A stretch of DNA of 64,000 nucleotides from Anaerolineales bacterium (GCA_020634875.1 JACKAX010000014.1:13794-77793), one strand, 5' to 3'; counted from the first letter of the stretch, positions 52,765-61,338 are shown. Notes: a model not told the origin generated them from the letters alone. Program-made: numbers and translations.

Positions 52765-53226
52765 ATGATTTCCGCGAAATACGTCCACACCAACTTGATC
52801 GCCAAAGACTGGCAAGCCCTCGCCAAGTTCTACCAAGAATTTTTTGGATGTATCCCCGTCCCACCGGCGCGTGATTATCAAGGCGAAACCCTAGAAGCAG
52901 GCACAGGCCTCCCCGGCGCGCATCTGTGCGGCATCCATCTGCGCCTGCCGGGTTACGACAAACAAGGCCCCACGCTAGAAATTCTGAACTACAACATCCT
53001 GGAACCCCGCGAAAAAACCGCCGTAAATCGTCCTGGTTTCGGGCACATTGCCTTTGCCGTCGAAGATGTCCCCGCTGCGCAAAAGGCCATCCTTGAAGCT
53101 GGCGGCAAAGCGGTCGGGGAAATCGTAACCTTGCAAATTGCCACCGGCGCGCGGGTGACGTGGTGTTATGTCACCGACCCGGAAGGGAACATCGTCGAGT
53201 TACAGGCGTGGTCGAATGCGGAATAA
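52765..53226 (+). CDS. VOC (glyoxalase/bleomycin-resistance) family protein
   Basis: The 153-residue protein has the VOC pattern: KYVHTNLIAKDWQALAKFYQEFFG with a first metal-binding His, LEILNYN, GFGHIAFAVEDVPAAQKAIL and YVTDPEGNIVELQAW with the last metal-binding Glu. These enzymes act on small molecules by isomerisation, dioxygenation or binding; the substrate is not known. It begins 3 bp after the SBBP gene's stop and 3 bp before the next start, so it is the first of a run of closely packed genes. Confidence 0.87.
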   Translation: MISAKYVHTNLIAKDWQALAKFYQEFFGCIPVPPARDYQGETLEAGTGLPGAHLCGIHLRLPGYDKQGPTLEILNYNILEPREKTAVNRPGFGHIAFAVEDVPAAQKAILEAGGKAVGEIVTLQIATGARVTWCYVTDPEGNIVELQAWSNAE

Positions 53227-53229
53227 TAT

Positions 53230-54132
53230 ATGAACGGCACAACAACCTCCTTCTCCGAACAAGATAAACTGCAAATGTCCGCCCTTGCAAGGTTGGGGAT
53301 AGAAAATAATCTACACGTAATAGATTTGCCTTACCGGTTGAGTTCATGGGCGTTGAATGCCCCCGAGAACGTATGCCTGTGGCGCGACGAGAACCAAAAC
53401 CTGCTGGCGTGGGCTGTCTTGCAAACCCCTTTCTGGGCGATAGATTACGTGATCCACCCCGAACATGAGCTACGTTTGCACTCGGAAATCCTCGCGTGGG
53501 CCGATCAACGCACCCTGGCCGTGCAAAATACCCCTTACGCGCGCCCTGCCTGGTTTATCAATGCCTTTTCCGGGCAAGGGCAACGGCGGCTTGACCTCGA
53601 ACAGGCCGGGTTCCAATGCCAGGCGAACGTGGGGGAAGATTCCTGGTCAAAGGTGTTGATGCGCCGGAATTCGCAAAACCCCGTCAAAGTGTACGCACCG
53701 CGCGCCGGGTTCAAAGTGCGGCCCTTGGGGGCGGAAGAAGTGGAAGCCTACGTTGAACTCCATCAAGTGGTTTTTGGCAGTAAAAACATGACCGTAGATT
53801 GGCGCACTCGCACGCGCCAACACCCCGACTATGCCCCAGAATTGGACCTTGTGGTGGAATCGCCGGAAGGCAAACTCGTAGCCTTTTGCGTCTGCTGGTT
53901 CGACCCCCATGCCAGGACCGGACATGTGGAGCCTTTGGGCAGTCACCCAGATGTACGCCGATTTGCGTTAGGACGGGTTGCCCTTTCCGCAGGCTTGGCC
54001 CGCCTCCAGGCATTTGGCGCACAACAGATTTTTGTCGAAACCGACAGCTACCGAAATACTGCTTTTCGCCTATATGAAGCCTTCGACTTTGAAGTCATTC
54101 AAGATGTGCTGGTTTATCGAAAAGATTATTAA
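53230..54132 (+). CDS. GNAT-family N-acetyltransferase
   Basis: The 300-residue protein looks like a two-domain GNAT: a degenerate N-terminal half (NLLAWAVLQTPFWAIDYVI) and a C-terminal catalytic half with VESPEGKLVAFCVCWFD, GHVEPLGSHPDVRRFALGRV (acetyl-CoA-binding region) and FVETDSYRNTAFRLYEAFDF. It transfers an acetyl group to an unknown amine or antibiotic. It is in a packed run of plus-strand genes. Confidence 0.85.
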   Translation: MNGTTTSFSEQDKLQMSALARLGIENNLHVIDLPYRLSSWALNAPENVCLWRDENQNLLAWAVLQTPFWAIDYVIHPEHELRLHSEILAWADQRTLAVQNTPYARPAWFINAFSGQGQRRLDLEQAGFQCQANVGEDSWSKVLMRRNSQNPVKVYAPRAGFKVRPLGAEEVEAYVELHQVVFGSKNMTVDWRTRTRQHPDYAPELDLVVESPEGKLVAFCVCWFDPHARTGHVEPLGSHPDVRRFALGRVALSAGLARLQAFGAQQIFVETDSYRNTAFRLYEAFDFEVIQDVLVYRKDY

Positions 54133-54149
54133 TTCCAAGAGGTATTCCG

Positions 54150-54953
54150 ATGTTCATCTCCCTTGAAGACGCAAAAATATTCACTGTTGCCTTCGGGCCG
54201 ACCAATGCCCCGCCAGTCCTGGGCATTGGCGGCTGGATTGGCAGTTGGGAACTTTGGGCCGGCCCATTTTCCTTCCTGAGCGCCGACTGGCGCGTGATCG
54301 TCTACGATCATCGCGGCTCCGGCGCAACAGATGCCTCCCTCGAATCCATCACCCTGGATCGTTTGGTGGAGGATGTGATCGCGGTAATGGATCATTTTCA
54401 GGTTGAAAATTGCGTACTGGCGGCGGAATCGGCAGGAGCGTTGGTAGCCATCTCCACCGCGATCCGTTATCCTCAACGGATTCGAGGGTTGGTGCTGGTA
54501 GATGGCTATTACTTCAACCCCACCCCCGAAAATCAAGACCCTTTTCTCGCAGGTTTGCGCGCCCACTATCCCCAAACCATCGAAGCCTTTGTCCAGGCCT
54601 GTATCCCGGAAAACGATTGTGAACACATCAAACGATGGGGCCGCCAAATATTGCAACGTGCCTCGCCCGAGGCTGCGCTTGCGTTGTACAGGCTAACCAT
54701 CGGGGTGGACCTCCGCCCGGCCCTTTCATCGCTCGAACAATCTACCCTGCTCATTCACGGCGAAGCAGACCCCCTGGTTCCCCTCCAGGCGGCGCAATGG
54801 CTTGCGAACCGTCTGCCCCATGCGGAGTTAGTCGTGTTAAACGGAGCCGGACACGTGCCTACCATGACCCGCCCGAAAGAAGTTGCCCACGCGATGGATC
54901 AGTTTTTGAAGCGTATCCACCCAGATGGCACACAATCTACCACTACTATATGA
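54150..54953 (+). CDS. Alpha/beta hydrolase
   Basis: The 267-residue protein has the alpha/beta-hydrolase fold: GIGGWIGSWELW (oxyanion region), YDHRGSGATD, the nucleophile elbow LAAESAGALVAI with the catalytic Ser (in an A-E-S-A-G rather than G-x-S-x-G context), HGEADPLVPL with the acid residue, and GAGHVPTMTRP with the His. The substrate is unknown. A short purine-rich AAGAGG precedes the ATG. Its stop overlaps the next gene's start (ATGA). Confidence 0.88.
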   Translation: MFISLEDAKIFTVAFGPTNAPPVLGIGGWIGSWELWAGPFSFLSADWRVIVYDHRGSGATDASLESITLDRLVEDVIAVMDHFQVENCVLAAESAGALVAISTAIRYPQRIRGLVLVDGYYFNPTPENQDPFLAGLRAHYPQTIEAFVQACIPENDCEHIKRWGRQILQRASPEAALALYRLTIGVDLRPALSSLEQSTLLIHGEADPLVPLQAAQWLANRLPHAELVVLNGAGHVPTMTRPKEVAHAMDQFLKRIHPDGTQSTTTI

Positions 54954-55456
54954 AAGCCTCCCAGCCTAAATTACCGCTTGGCCTTCTCCTACTACTCATC
55001 ATCACCGGGGGATGTGCGCTCATCTTTGGCATTGGGACGCTTGACCGCGGCCTGGCAGTTCCTGGAACATGGGCCATGCTTGTGTCTGCTTACAGCGTGT
55101 TTTTCATTACGCTCGCTTGGGCTTTGACCCTCTTTATACAATGGCGTACTTCACGGTATCCTCGGCAAATGCAACCATTCAACGCTTCTCTTTCCCCTCG
55201 AAAAGAGTGGGATGGCACAATTTACGGAATGCAGCCCGGACAAATCTACAAAATTAAGCACGCCTTCACCGATTACTACGGCAATACCTTCACCCAGGGC
55301 GAAATTCTGCACTTCAAAGAACGCCATTTCCTACCCTATGAGGGCGGGCATACCATCGTTTTTGAAGAACGCTCTATGTACTTGCAAGAGGAAAGAAATC
55401 AAGAGATTTTGGATCATTTTTCGGCATACATCATGCAAGACAACACAAACAGATGA
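54950..55456 (+). CDS. Membrane protein with DUF3601-like domain
   Basis: The 168-residue protein has two membrane segments (about 9-29 and 37-61) and then a soluble domain, MQPGQIYKIKHAFTDYYGNT, FTQGEILHFKERHFLPYEGG and HTIVFEERSMYLQEE, which resembles what I recall of DUF3601. The function is unknown. The start overlaps the hydrolase stop and its own stop overlaps the NADAR gene start by 4 bp, so translation is coupled. A longer frame opening at 54635 is antisense-like extra sequence over the hydrolase gene. Confidence 0.7.
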   Translation: MKASQPKLPLGLLLLLIITGGCALIFGIGTLDRGLAVPGTWAMLVSAYSVFFITLAWALTLFIQWRTSRYPRQMQPFNASLSPRKEWDGTIYGMQPGQIYKIKHAFTDYYGNTFTQGEILHFKERHFLPYEGGHTIVFEERSMYLQEERNQEILDHFSAYIMQDNTNR

Positions 55457-55917
55457 ACCACCCCACCATTTACTTTTACAGCGTCCACGACGAACACGGA
55501 AGTTTTTCCAATTTTTCCCCGCACGGCATCCAACTCAAAGGCGTTTGGTGGCCGACCACCGAACACTTTTTCCAGGCCCAAAAATTCGCCGGAACCCCGC
55601 ACGAAGAAGCCATCCGCCATGCCAAAACCCCCAAACAAGCTGCCGAAATGGGCCGCGACCGCCATCGTCCTCTCCGCCCCGACTGGGAACAGATCAAAGA
55701 CAATATCATGCGAACCGCCGTCCGCGAGAAGTTCCGCACCCACGCGGGGATACGGGAAGAATTACTGGCCACCGATGATGCCGAACTCGTTGAAAACGCC
55801 CCCGGCGATTATTATTGGGGGTGTGGGGCCGACGGAACCGGGAAAAACATGCTCGGCAAAATCTTGATGGAAATCCGCGAGGAACTTCAAGTTCGAGGCT
55901 CTTCAGCAGGATTTTAA
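55453..55917 (+). CDS. NADAR family protein (YbiA-like N-glycosidase)
   Basis: The 154-residue protein is a typical NADAR domain: FYSVHDEHGSFSNFSPHGI, VWWPTTEHFFQAQKFAGTPH, MGRDRHRPLRPDWEQIKDNI, MRTAVREKF, and PGDYYWGCGADGTGKNMLGK at the end. Known members split N-glycosidic bonds in riboflavin intermediates, or remove ADP-ribose from DNA guanine in toxin-antitoxin pairs. No DarT-like toxin gene is next to it, so a metabolite-repair role is the simpler reading. It is coupled to the DUF3601-like gene. Confidence 0.9.
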   Translation: MNHPTIYFYSVHDEHGSFSNFSPHGIQLKGVWWPTTEHFFQAQKFAGTPHEEAIRHAKTPKQAAEMGRDRHRPLRPDWEQIKDNIMRTAVREKFRTHAGIREELLATDDAELVENAPGDYYWGCGADGTGKNMLGKILMEIREELQVRGSSAGF

Positions 55918-55957
55918 GCCAATATTCAAGTCAAGTGCATTGCACCTACACATCCTC

Positions 55958-56920
55958 ATGTACAACAAAGTCATCGTCATCGAAGTTTCCACAATCTGCA
56001 ACTTATCCTGCCCTTTTTGTGCACATGATAAAAGACTTCCTATTCCGCGGCACACGATCCCCGCGGAAACGCTCACCTCCTTCACCCAAATCGTCGGGCA
56101 GTACGCGGCGGCGAAAGACGAAGCGATCCTGGTCAGTTGGTTGGGTGGCGAACCTTTTCTCCAGCCCAACTTGTTGCCGCTAACCGAAAGATTGCACGAA
56201 CAATATCCCCTCTATTTCAGCGCCACGACTAACGGCACGCAACTTCATAAACCCGAAATCCGCGATCACATCCAGCGGTGTTATGCAGAATTGACTTTCA
56301 GTGTGGATGGCTTTTCCGATTTTCACAACCTCATGCGCGGCAAAACGGGCTTGTTTGACGAAGTAAAAACCCACATCCAACAACTGGCCTGTGAGGCACC
56401 GAATCTCAAACTGCGGATCAATACTGTGCTAATGCGGGAAAATTTTGATGCGTTTCCCGCCCTGTGTGCGGAACTTGCGCGGTGGGGCGTAAACGAGATC
56501 ACCTTCAACCAACTGGGCGGACGCGACCGGCCTGAGTTTTACCCCGATCATCACCTAACCGTTGAACAGGTGCAACGCCTCCCTGAGATGGCGCAGCAGA
56601 TTCAAACCGCGATCCGCGAAACAGGCGCGCACCTTGTCTTCTCCCCCAGCTACTTCAAACGGATTTCCGCCTCCGCCCGCGGGGAAAAGCTCCCGATCCT
56701 GGACTGCGCCCCTGGATGTTTTTACCTGTTCGTGAACGCCCACGGTCACCTCGCCCCCTGCACCTTCACCCTCGACGAATACGGGAAACCTCTCGAATCC
56801 ATCCGATCCCCCACCGACTTCGAGCAACTCCCCTTCACTTTCCATCGCGAGAAAATGAGTGCTCAGGCCTCCGCGTGTCTGGATTGTCCGAACACAAATG
56901 TGCACGGGAAGTTTTCGTAA
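55958..56920 (+). CDS. Radical SAM protein with SPASM-like C terminus
   Basis: The 320-residue protein has the radical SAM cluster motif CNLSCPFC (about residues 15-22), the glycine-rich GGEPFLQPN, SVDGFSDFHNLMRGKTGLFD, and a C-terminal Cys-rich region CAPGCFYLF...CTFTLDEYG...CLDCPN that should bind extra Fe-S clusters as in SPASM enzymes. Such proteins often modify peptides. No clear precursor peptide gene is next to it. The ATG at 55958 is used; a TTG at 55940 would add six residues; neither has a good ribosome-binding site. Confidence 0.88.
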   Translation: MYNKVIVIEVSTICNLSCPFCAHDKRLPIPRHTIPAETLTSFTQIVGQYAAAKDEAILVSWLGGEPFLQPNLLPLTERLHEQYPLYFSATTNGTQLHKPEIRDHIQRCYAELTFSVDGFSDFHNLMRGKTGLFDEVKTHIQQLACEAPNLKLRINTVLMRENFDAFPALCAELARWGVNEITFNQLGGRDRPEFYPDHHLTVEQVQRLPEMAQQIQTAIRETGAHLVFSPSYFKRISASARGEKLPILDCAPGCFYLFVNAHGHLAPCTFTLDEYGKPLESIRSPTDFEQLPFTFHREKMSAQASACLDCPNTNVHGKFS

Positions 56921-56921
56921 A

Positions 56922-58367
56922 CTACTGCCCACCCAACTCATTCGCGGTTTGCTCCAACGTCTCCACCACCGACGGAATCTGCTCCGCTGTAAACCCAAAA
57001 CTGAACAGCTGCGCCGCCGCGTCGCCCACCACCCACTGCACCGTTCCCCACGAAGGCAGCGCGGGTTCGCCTTTGCCCTGGGGAACGAGATCATACGCCC
57101 GCGTCCACTGCGGCATTCCCGCTACATACGCGCTTAACAACCCAATCGTCGCCCCCCGCACCGGAAAACTCCCCCCGACCTCCGTCCACCGCACCTGCCG
57201 CTCCGGCGCGCTCGCCCATTGCACGAACAGCCAAGCAGCCACCTCTTTCTCTGGCGTCGTCGCCAGCACGTTGTACGCCGGGCCAAAAACATACGTACTC
57301 GCCGCCCCATAAGGCGTCGGAAACGGGATGATCGTCCACGTATCGGCATTCCCCGCGTCCGCAAACGCCTGCTGCTGAAACGCCAAACCGCTCAAACTCG
57401 TTGCATAAAACAGCCCCTCCCGCGCGGCAAACTCCACATTGGGGAACTCCGCTTCCGGCGTCCACGCGCACCCACCCTCCCCCATCTCCCGGATAAACCG
57501 GAACGCCGCCGTCGTCTCAGGCGTGTTGAACTGATACGCCCCGTCCGACACAATATTCCCGCCGAACGCGTAAATCCACCCCAACGTGGTCGCCGTGTCC
57601 GTGCTGAGAAACCAGCCGCCCTTCCCGTCCCCCCGCGTCTGGGCCGCGGCACACGCCTGTTGTTTGAATTCGTCCGGCGTCGTGGGCGACGTCTGAAACC
57701 CTAACTCCTGCGCCCAACGCACGTTATACAACATCACCTCCGCCGAGCGGTACGCAGGCAGCCCCAACAACCGCCCGTCCACCGTCTCCTGCTGAAGAAA
57801 CGCGGGGTAAAAATCCGCCACTTCCTCGGATGTGAACCCGTACACCGGATCGGTCAGGAATGGCGTCAGGTCCACCAGACTCGCGCGGGGCAACGCGGCC
57901 TGATCCCACCCCGCGGCCTGATAGGTGAACCCCATCGTCAGGTCGGGTGAGGCGTTCGTGCGGATGGCCTCTTGCACAACGTTGAAAATATCATCCTTCG
58001 CCGTGAGCGCGATGCTGATCCCGAACGAATTACTCGCATTGAACGCCTCTGCCCACTCAGACAGCAACGCCGCCCGCGCGCCCGAAAACCCATGCCAGAA
58101 TTCCACCGTGACGCCGTTCAGCTGATCGGGTTCCACCCCCAGGCTGGACACCGGTTCCCCCGCGGGCGTGGGCGAGGCGCTGCCCTCCGTCGGGGTGGGG
58201 GAGACGAACGGGGTCGGTTCCCCCGCCGAAGTGGGAAAAATTTCCGGTGTGGGTGCAGAAGGCGTGGGGGTGGCGGTACACGCGGGGAGGAGAACGAGGA
58301 TCGTTCCAAAGATGATCTTCAAGAGTTGCGTGAAAAAGCGAGGGTAGAGACGAAAAATCCGTCGCAT
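56922..58367 (-). CDS. ABC transporter substrate-binding lipoprotein (solute-binding family 1)
   Basis: The 481-residue lipoprotein has the lipobox LPAC (about 26-29), a Thr/Pro/Ser-rich linker, then a periplasmic-binding fold of the sugar (family 1) kind: VEFWHGFSGARAALLSEWAE, VQEAIRTNASPDLTMGFTY, LVDLTPFLTDPVYG, WFLSTDTATTLGWIYAFGGN and YNVLATTPEKEVAAWLFVQW. It captures an oligosaccharide or a similar solute, but its permease and ATPase genes are not in the window. The ATG at 58367 follows TGGAGTTTTC. It converges with the radical SAM gene with a 1-bp gap and is divergent from padR. Confidence 0.9.
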   Translation of the reverse strand: MRRIFRLYPRFFTQLLKIIFGTILVLLPACTATPTPSAPTPEIFPTSAGEPTPFVSPTPTEGSASPTPAGEPVSSLGVEPDQLNGVTVEFWHGFSGARAALLSEWAEAFNASNSFGISIALTAKDDIFNVVQEAIRTNASPDLTMGFTYQAAGWDQAALPRASLVDLTPFLTDPVYGFTSEEVADFYPAFLQQETVDGRLLGLPAYRSAEVMLYNVRWAQELGFQTSPTTPDEFKQQACAAAQTRGDGKGGWFLSTDTATTLGWIYAFGGNIVSDGAYQFNTPETTAAFRFIREMGEGGCAWTPEAEFPNVEFAAREGLFYATSLSGLAFQQQAFADAGNADTWTIIPFPTPYGAASTYVFGPAYNVLATTPEKEVAAWLFVQWASAPERQVRWTEVGGSFPVRGATIGLLSAYVAGMPQWTRAYDLVPQGKGEPALPSWGTVQWVVGDAAAQLFSFGFTAEQIPSVVETLEQTANELGGQ

Positions 58368-58461
58368 GAAAACTCCAGGGCGGGAAAGGTAGGCGTATCT
58401 TACCAGGAAACGCCAAAAGAGAAATCCATCCGCCCATCTCTCGCTACTTATTATTAAGTAC

Positions 58462-58491
58462 TTGACAATACTATGTAACACACAGTATAAT
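58462..58491 (+). promoter_or_regulatory. padR promoter with operator dyad
   Basis: A -35 box TTGACA (58462-58467), an 18-bp spacer and a -10 box TATAAT (58486-58491) are both perfect. A dyad ATACTATGT-AAC-ACACAGTAT (58468-58488, one mismatch) lies between and over them, with the ATGT/ACAC core expected for a PadR repressor. The -10 box ends 7 bases before the ATG at 58499, so the transcript is leaderless. Confidence 0.8.
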
Positions 58492-58498
58492 GCAGAGC

Positions 58499-58840
58499 AT
58501 GGTAAATAATGTTGACCCTACCGAAACCCTCGACAAGATTTCCCAAGAACTGCGGCGTGGCGTGTTGATTTTGGCGACCCTCAGTCAGTTGCGGGAAGAA
58601 AAATATGGGTATGACTTGATCAGTCACCTGGCCGAACAAGGGCTGGAGATCGATCAGGGGACGCTTTACCCCCTCCTGCGGCGGTTGGAATCGCAGGGTC
58701 TGCTCGACAGCCTTTGGAACGTGGATGGTTCCCGCCCCCGAAAATACTACAAATTGAATGCGGATGGCGAAGCGATGCTGGTCACGCTCACTAATGAGTG
58801 GCACGCGTTGACCGAAGTAATGGAACGTTTGCTGGCATAA
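58499..58840 (+). CDS. PadR family transcriptional regulator
   Basis: The 113-residue protein has the PadR winged helix: ELRRGVLILATLSQLREEKYGYDLI, given in part as RRGVLILATLSQL, then GLEIDQGTLYPLLRRLESQG (recognition helix) and SRPRKYYKLNADGEAML (wing), and a short dimer helix. It most likely represses its own promoter and the membrane protein gene after it through the dyad at 58468-58488. I chose the ATG at 58499 because the earlier ATG at 58490 lies within the -10 box. Confidence 0.92.
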   Translation: MVNNVDPTETLDKISQELRRGVLILATLSQLREEKYGYDLISHLAEQGLEIDQGTLYPLLRRLESQGLLDSLWNVDGSRPRKYYKLNADGEAMLVTLTNEWHALTEVMERLLA

Positions 58841-58843
58841 AAC

Positions 58844-58938
58844 AAACTTCGGAAGTCTATGGGATACAACTTGAAGATGGATTTTGCCCTGTCAGGCACA
58901 ATTTCAGGGGAAAACACTCACAGAGACTTCCGAAGTTT
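58844..58938. repeat. 95-bp nested inverted-repeat element with AAACTTCGGAAGTCT arms
   Basis: The same perfect 15-bp arms as at 39456-39552 (here 58844-58858 and 58924-58938) flank a different 65-bp interior with an inner CCCTG/CAGGG pair. The element starts 4 bp after the padR stop and ends 22 bp before the next start, so it makes up nearly all of the spacer inside this two-gene operon. Confidence 0.9.
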
Positions 58939-58960
58939 TAAAAAAATTTGGAGAAAACTC

Positions 58961-59965
58961 ATGGAACTCATTGAACGATATTTACAAGAAATTGGACGAA
59001 ACCTGCCCCGCAACCAACGGGCAGACATTCTCTCGGAACTGCGCTCGGCGTTGATGGACACGCTCGACGCGCGGGGCGACGATCCATCGGAAGAGGCTAT
59101 CGTGCAGGTGATCAAAGAGATGGGCGCGCCGGAAAAGGTCGCGGCTTCGTATCACCCCCAAGGTCAGTATCTGATCGGCCCGGCGCTGTATCCCACGTTC
59201 AAACTGGTGTTGGGGATCGTGTTTACTGCGGTGACTGGGGCGCAGCTACTGGCGATGGTTATTGCCTTGAGCCTCGAACACGAAGCGGTTTCGTTTTTCA
59301 ACGAATTTGCCGGAATTATCAACAGTCTTCCCGCGGCCCTCGGCATGGTTGTGATCGTCTTCGCCCTACTGGAACGGTACGGCGTGCGAACGGATCGGGA
59401 GGAAACCGTGTTTGATCCCCGCAAACTGCCCCAACTGGAAACCGACCAACCGATCAAACGCGGCGAGCAAATCTTTAGCATCATCGTTGCGGTAGTTGTA
59501 TTGGCGTTGCTCACTCAGTTTGCAATCGGCGGCGGTTTTTTGATGCGCGGCGTCTTCGAGAACCCTGTGATTAACCAGTATTTCTTCTGGATCGCGCTCT
59601 CGATGATGGCAAGCATTGTGGTGGACATCTGGCTGCTTTGGAAAGGACACTGGCAAATGTCTACTCGTCTTGCCAAAATCGGGTCGGACGTGGTCAGTAT
59701 GGCGGTGTTGTTTGTTCTTATTCAGGGGCACAATGCCTGGCTTGCTGAACGAGGCGTGACCGGTTTGTTCAATACGCTAGAGCAGCTCTCTGTCGTGACA
59801 CCCCAAATCGAGCAGACCATCGGCATGGCTGCCTTCCGTATGGGTTTGAGCATCGCCTTCATTGTGACCGCGGTGGATACGCTGGTGCAAACGTACCGGA
59901 TCATTAAGGCCGGGTTGAAGGGGAGCGAGTTGCGGCAGATGGGGGTGGCGGAGGAGATTAGGTAA
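58961..59965 (+). CDS. HAAS-domain membrane protein, PadR partner
   Basis: The 334-residue protein starts with an N-terminal helical HAAS-type domain (about 1-65; MELIERYLQEIGRNLPRNQR, ILSELRSALMDTLDARGDD, EEAIVQVIKEMGAPEKVAASY) followed by about six membrane segments. Proteins of this kind are usually encoded right after padR and are thought to sense a membrane or envelope signal. The ATG follows TTGGAGAAAACTC. Here a repeat element separates the pair, which normally overlap or nearly so. A tandem GTAAATAGGGTA (59962-59973 and 59980-59991) begins at the stop codon. Confidence 0.8.
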   Translation: MELIERYLQEIGRNLPRNQRADILSELRSALMDTLDARGDDPSEEAIVQVIKEMGAPEKVAASYHPQGQYLIGPALYPTFKLVLGIVFTAVTGAQLLAMVIALSLEHEAVSFFNEFAGIINSLPAALGMVVIVFALLERYGVRTDREETVFDPRKLPQLETDQPIKRGEQIFSIIVAVVVLALLTQFAIGGGFLMRGVFENPVINQYFFWIALSMMASIVVDIWLLWKGHWQMSTRLAKIGSDVVSMAVLFVLIQGHNAWLAERGVTGLFNTLEQLSVVTPQIEQTIGMAAFRMGLSIAFIVTAVDTLVQTYRIIKAGLKGSELRQMGVAEEIR

Positions 59966-59994
59966 ATAGGGTAGATAAAGTAAATAGGGTAAAA

Positions 59995-60041
59995 AAAAGT
60001 AAAGCGGCACACTGAAAATTTCAGTGTGCCGCTTTACTTTT
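59995..60041. terminator. Bidirectional terminator
   Basis: AAAGTAAAGCGGCACACTGAAA and its near-adjacent complement form a stem of more than 20 bp between convergent genes, with flanking A and T runs. Confidence 0.9.
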
Positions 60042-60052
60042 GGGGAAAGAGA

Positions 60053-61282
60053 CTATTTGCCTTTTAAAAATTGTTGATACGCATCCCAAGCGTGTTTCAG
60101 CGGGTCCTTGTAATATTCATCCACGGTTACATCGAGCGACATGGTTCGGGTAGCTTCTTTGACGACAGGGTTGGACGCGGCGAACTGTTTCAGCACTTCG
60201 GCGTGGGGTTTGAGACTCCCGTCGGGGCGGACGAGGCCGAAAAACCGTTCGTGGATGGCCTGATCGCACGGGGGGCGATCCCACAGGTCGGGGATGTAAT
60301 CGGCATAGCACCACAACACCGCGCCGGGCGAGCCGACTTCGACCAGATTGGGCAACACTTGCGCGATGTACGCCGCAAAATCATCTTCCGAGGCCATAAA
60401 TTGTTTGCGCGGCTTGCCGAATGCCCGCCACTCCCACACGCGGGACGCGTGGCCGGGCGCTTCCGTACACCCGCCGAATTCTTCCGCCAGCGTGGGTTTG
60501 CCGCACAACGCGGTGGTGAGCGCACACAGTCCGGGGACAAAATGTGCGTCGAGTGGGCCAGCCGCCCAACCTTCGGCGTACATCGGGTAGCCGTGCATCA
60601 CCGCGAGGTCCACTTCGTTGAACACCTCGTTGACGTGAAAGCCGATTTCCTGCACGAGGCTGGGGGTGTGCATTCCGCAGGTGACGGGGGTCACGGGGTC
60701 GAGTTCGCGGATCGCGCCTGTCATGCGCCGGACCCACGCGGTGCCCGCTTCGGCGGTCGGGGGATGGGCGACGAGATCGGGTTCGTTCCCCAGATTCCAC
60801 AGGCCCACGCCAGGATGTCCCGCCAACCGGGAAGCGACGGCGCGCAGGAGACGTTCTTCTGCGTCCATCACCATCGGGTCGGAGAAGGGATTGCGGCAGC
60901 CGCAGTTGACGATTTTTTCGTTGCTGACCACTTGCCGGACGTGCGCGTCCATTGGTTCGTCGGGGAGGAGCATCCAGCCGGGAATCCAGTTCGGGCCGCT
61001 CATATGCCCGGTGAAGAAGGTGACGTTCAGCTTGAGGCCGAGTTCGGCAGCGGTGTCAGCGACCGTTTGGAGGTCGTCTAACGCCTGGGTGCTGATGGTG
61101 TCGGGGTCGGGTTGGAAGTCTTCCCACAGGAGGAAGATGCGGACAATAGTGAGACCGAGGTCGCGGATGATGATGAATTCTTCACGGACTTCGGCGGCGT
61201 CGAAGTGTTTCCACCAGTACATGGCTTTGCGCCGGGGCCAGTAGTTGACGCCAAGGAGAAAGGGTTCGTTAGGTTGGAACAT
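60053..61282 (-). CDS. Glycoside hydrolase, GH5-like (cellulase/mannanase superfamily)
   Basis: The 409-residue protein has no signal peptide and folds as a clan-A TIM barrel: LLGVNYWPRRKAMYWWKHFD at the start, LGLTIVRIFLLWEDFQPDPD, VGLWNLGNEPDLVAHPP with the acid/base Glu after Asn, and KPTLAEEFGGCTEAPGH with the likely nucleophile Glu. It should cleave a beta-glycosidic bond in the cytoplasm, perhaps in imported oligosaccharides; the nearby sugar-binding lipoprotein gene fits but is on the other side of padR. It is preceded by the terminator of the FG-GAP gene. The family assignment is by motif only. Confidence 0.82.
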   Translation of the reverse strand: MFQPNEPFLLGVNYWPRRKAMYWWKHFDAAEVREEFIIIRDLGLTIVRIFLLWEDFQPDPDTISTQALDDLQTVADTAAELGLKLNVTFFTGHMSGPNWIPGWMLLPDEPMDAHVRQVVSNEKIVNCGCRNPFSDPMVMDAEERLLRAVASRLAGHPGVGLWNLGNEPDLVAHPPTAEAGTAWVRRMTGAIRELDPVTPVTCGMHTPSLVQEIGFHVNEVFNEVDLAVMHGYPMYAEGWAAGPLDAHFVPGLCALTTALCGKPTLAEEFGGCTEAPGHASRVWEWRAFGKPRKQFMASEDDFAAYIAQVLPNLVEVGSPGAVLWCYADYIPDLWDRPPCDQAIHERFFGLVRPDGSLKPHAEVLKQFAASNPVVKEATRTMSLDVTVDEYYKDPLKHAWDAYQQFLKGK

Positions 61283-61338
61283 GGGGAGTCCTTTTTTTAG
61301 AGAGGATTATACATGGGACAAGCAATGCAAAGATTAAA

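Noticed and set aside
54635..54949. N-terminal extension of the DUF3601-like membrane protein back to 54635.
   Set aside because: It lies over the hydrolase gene in another frame and is Pro/Arg-rich nonsense; the ATG at 54950 overlaps the hydrolase stop in the usual ATGA way.
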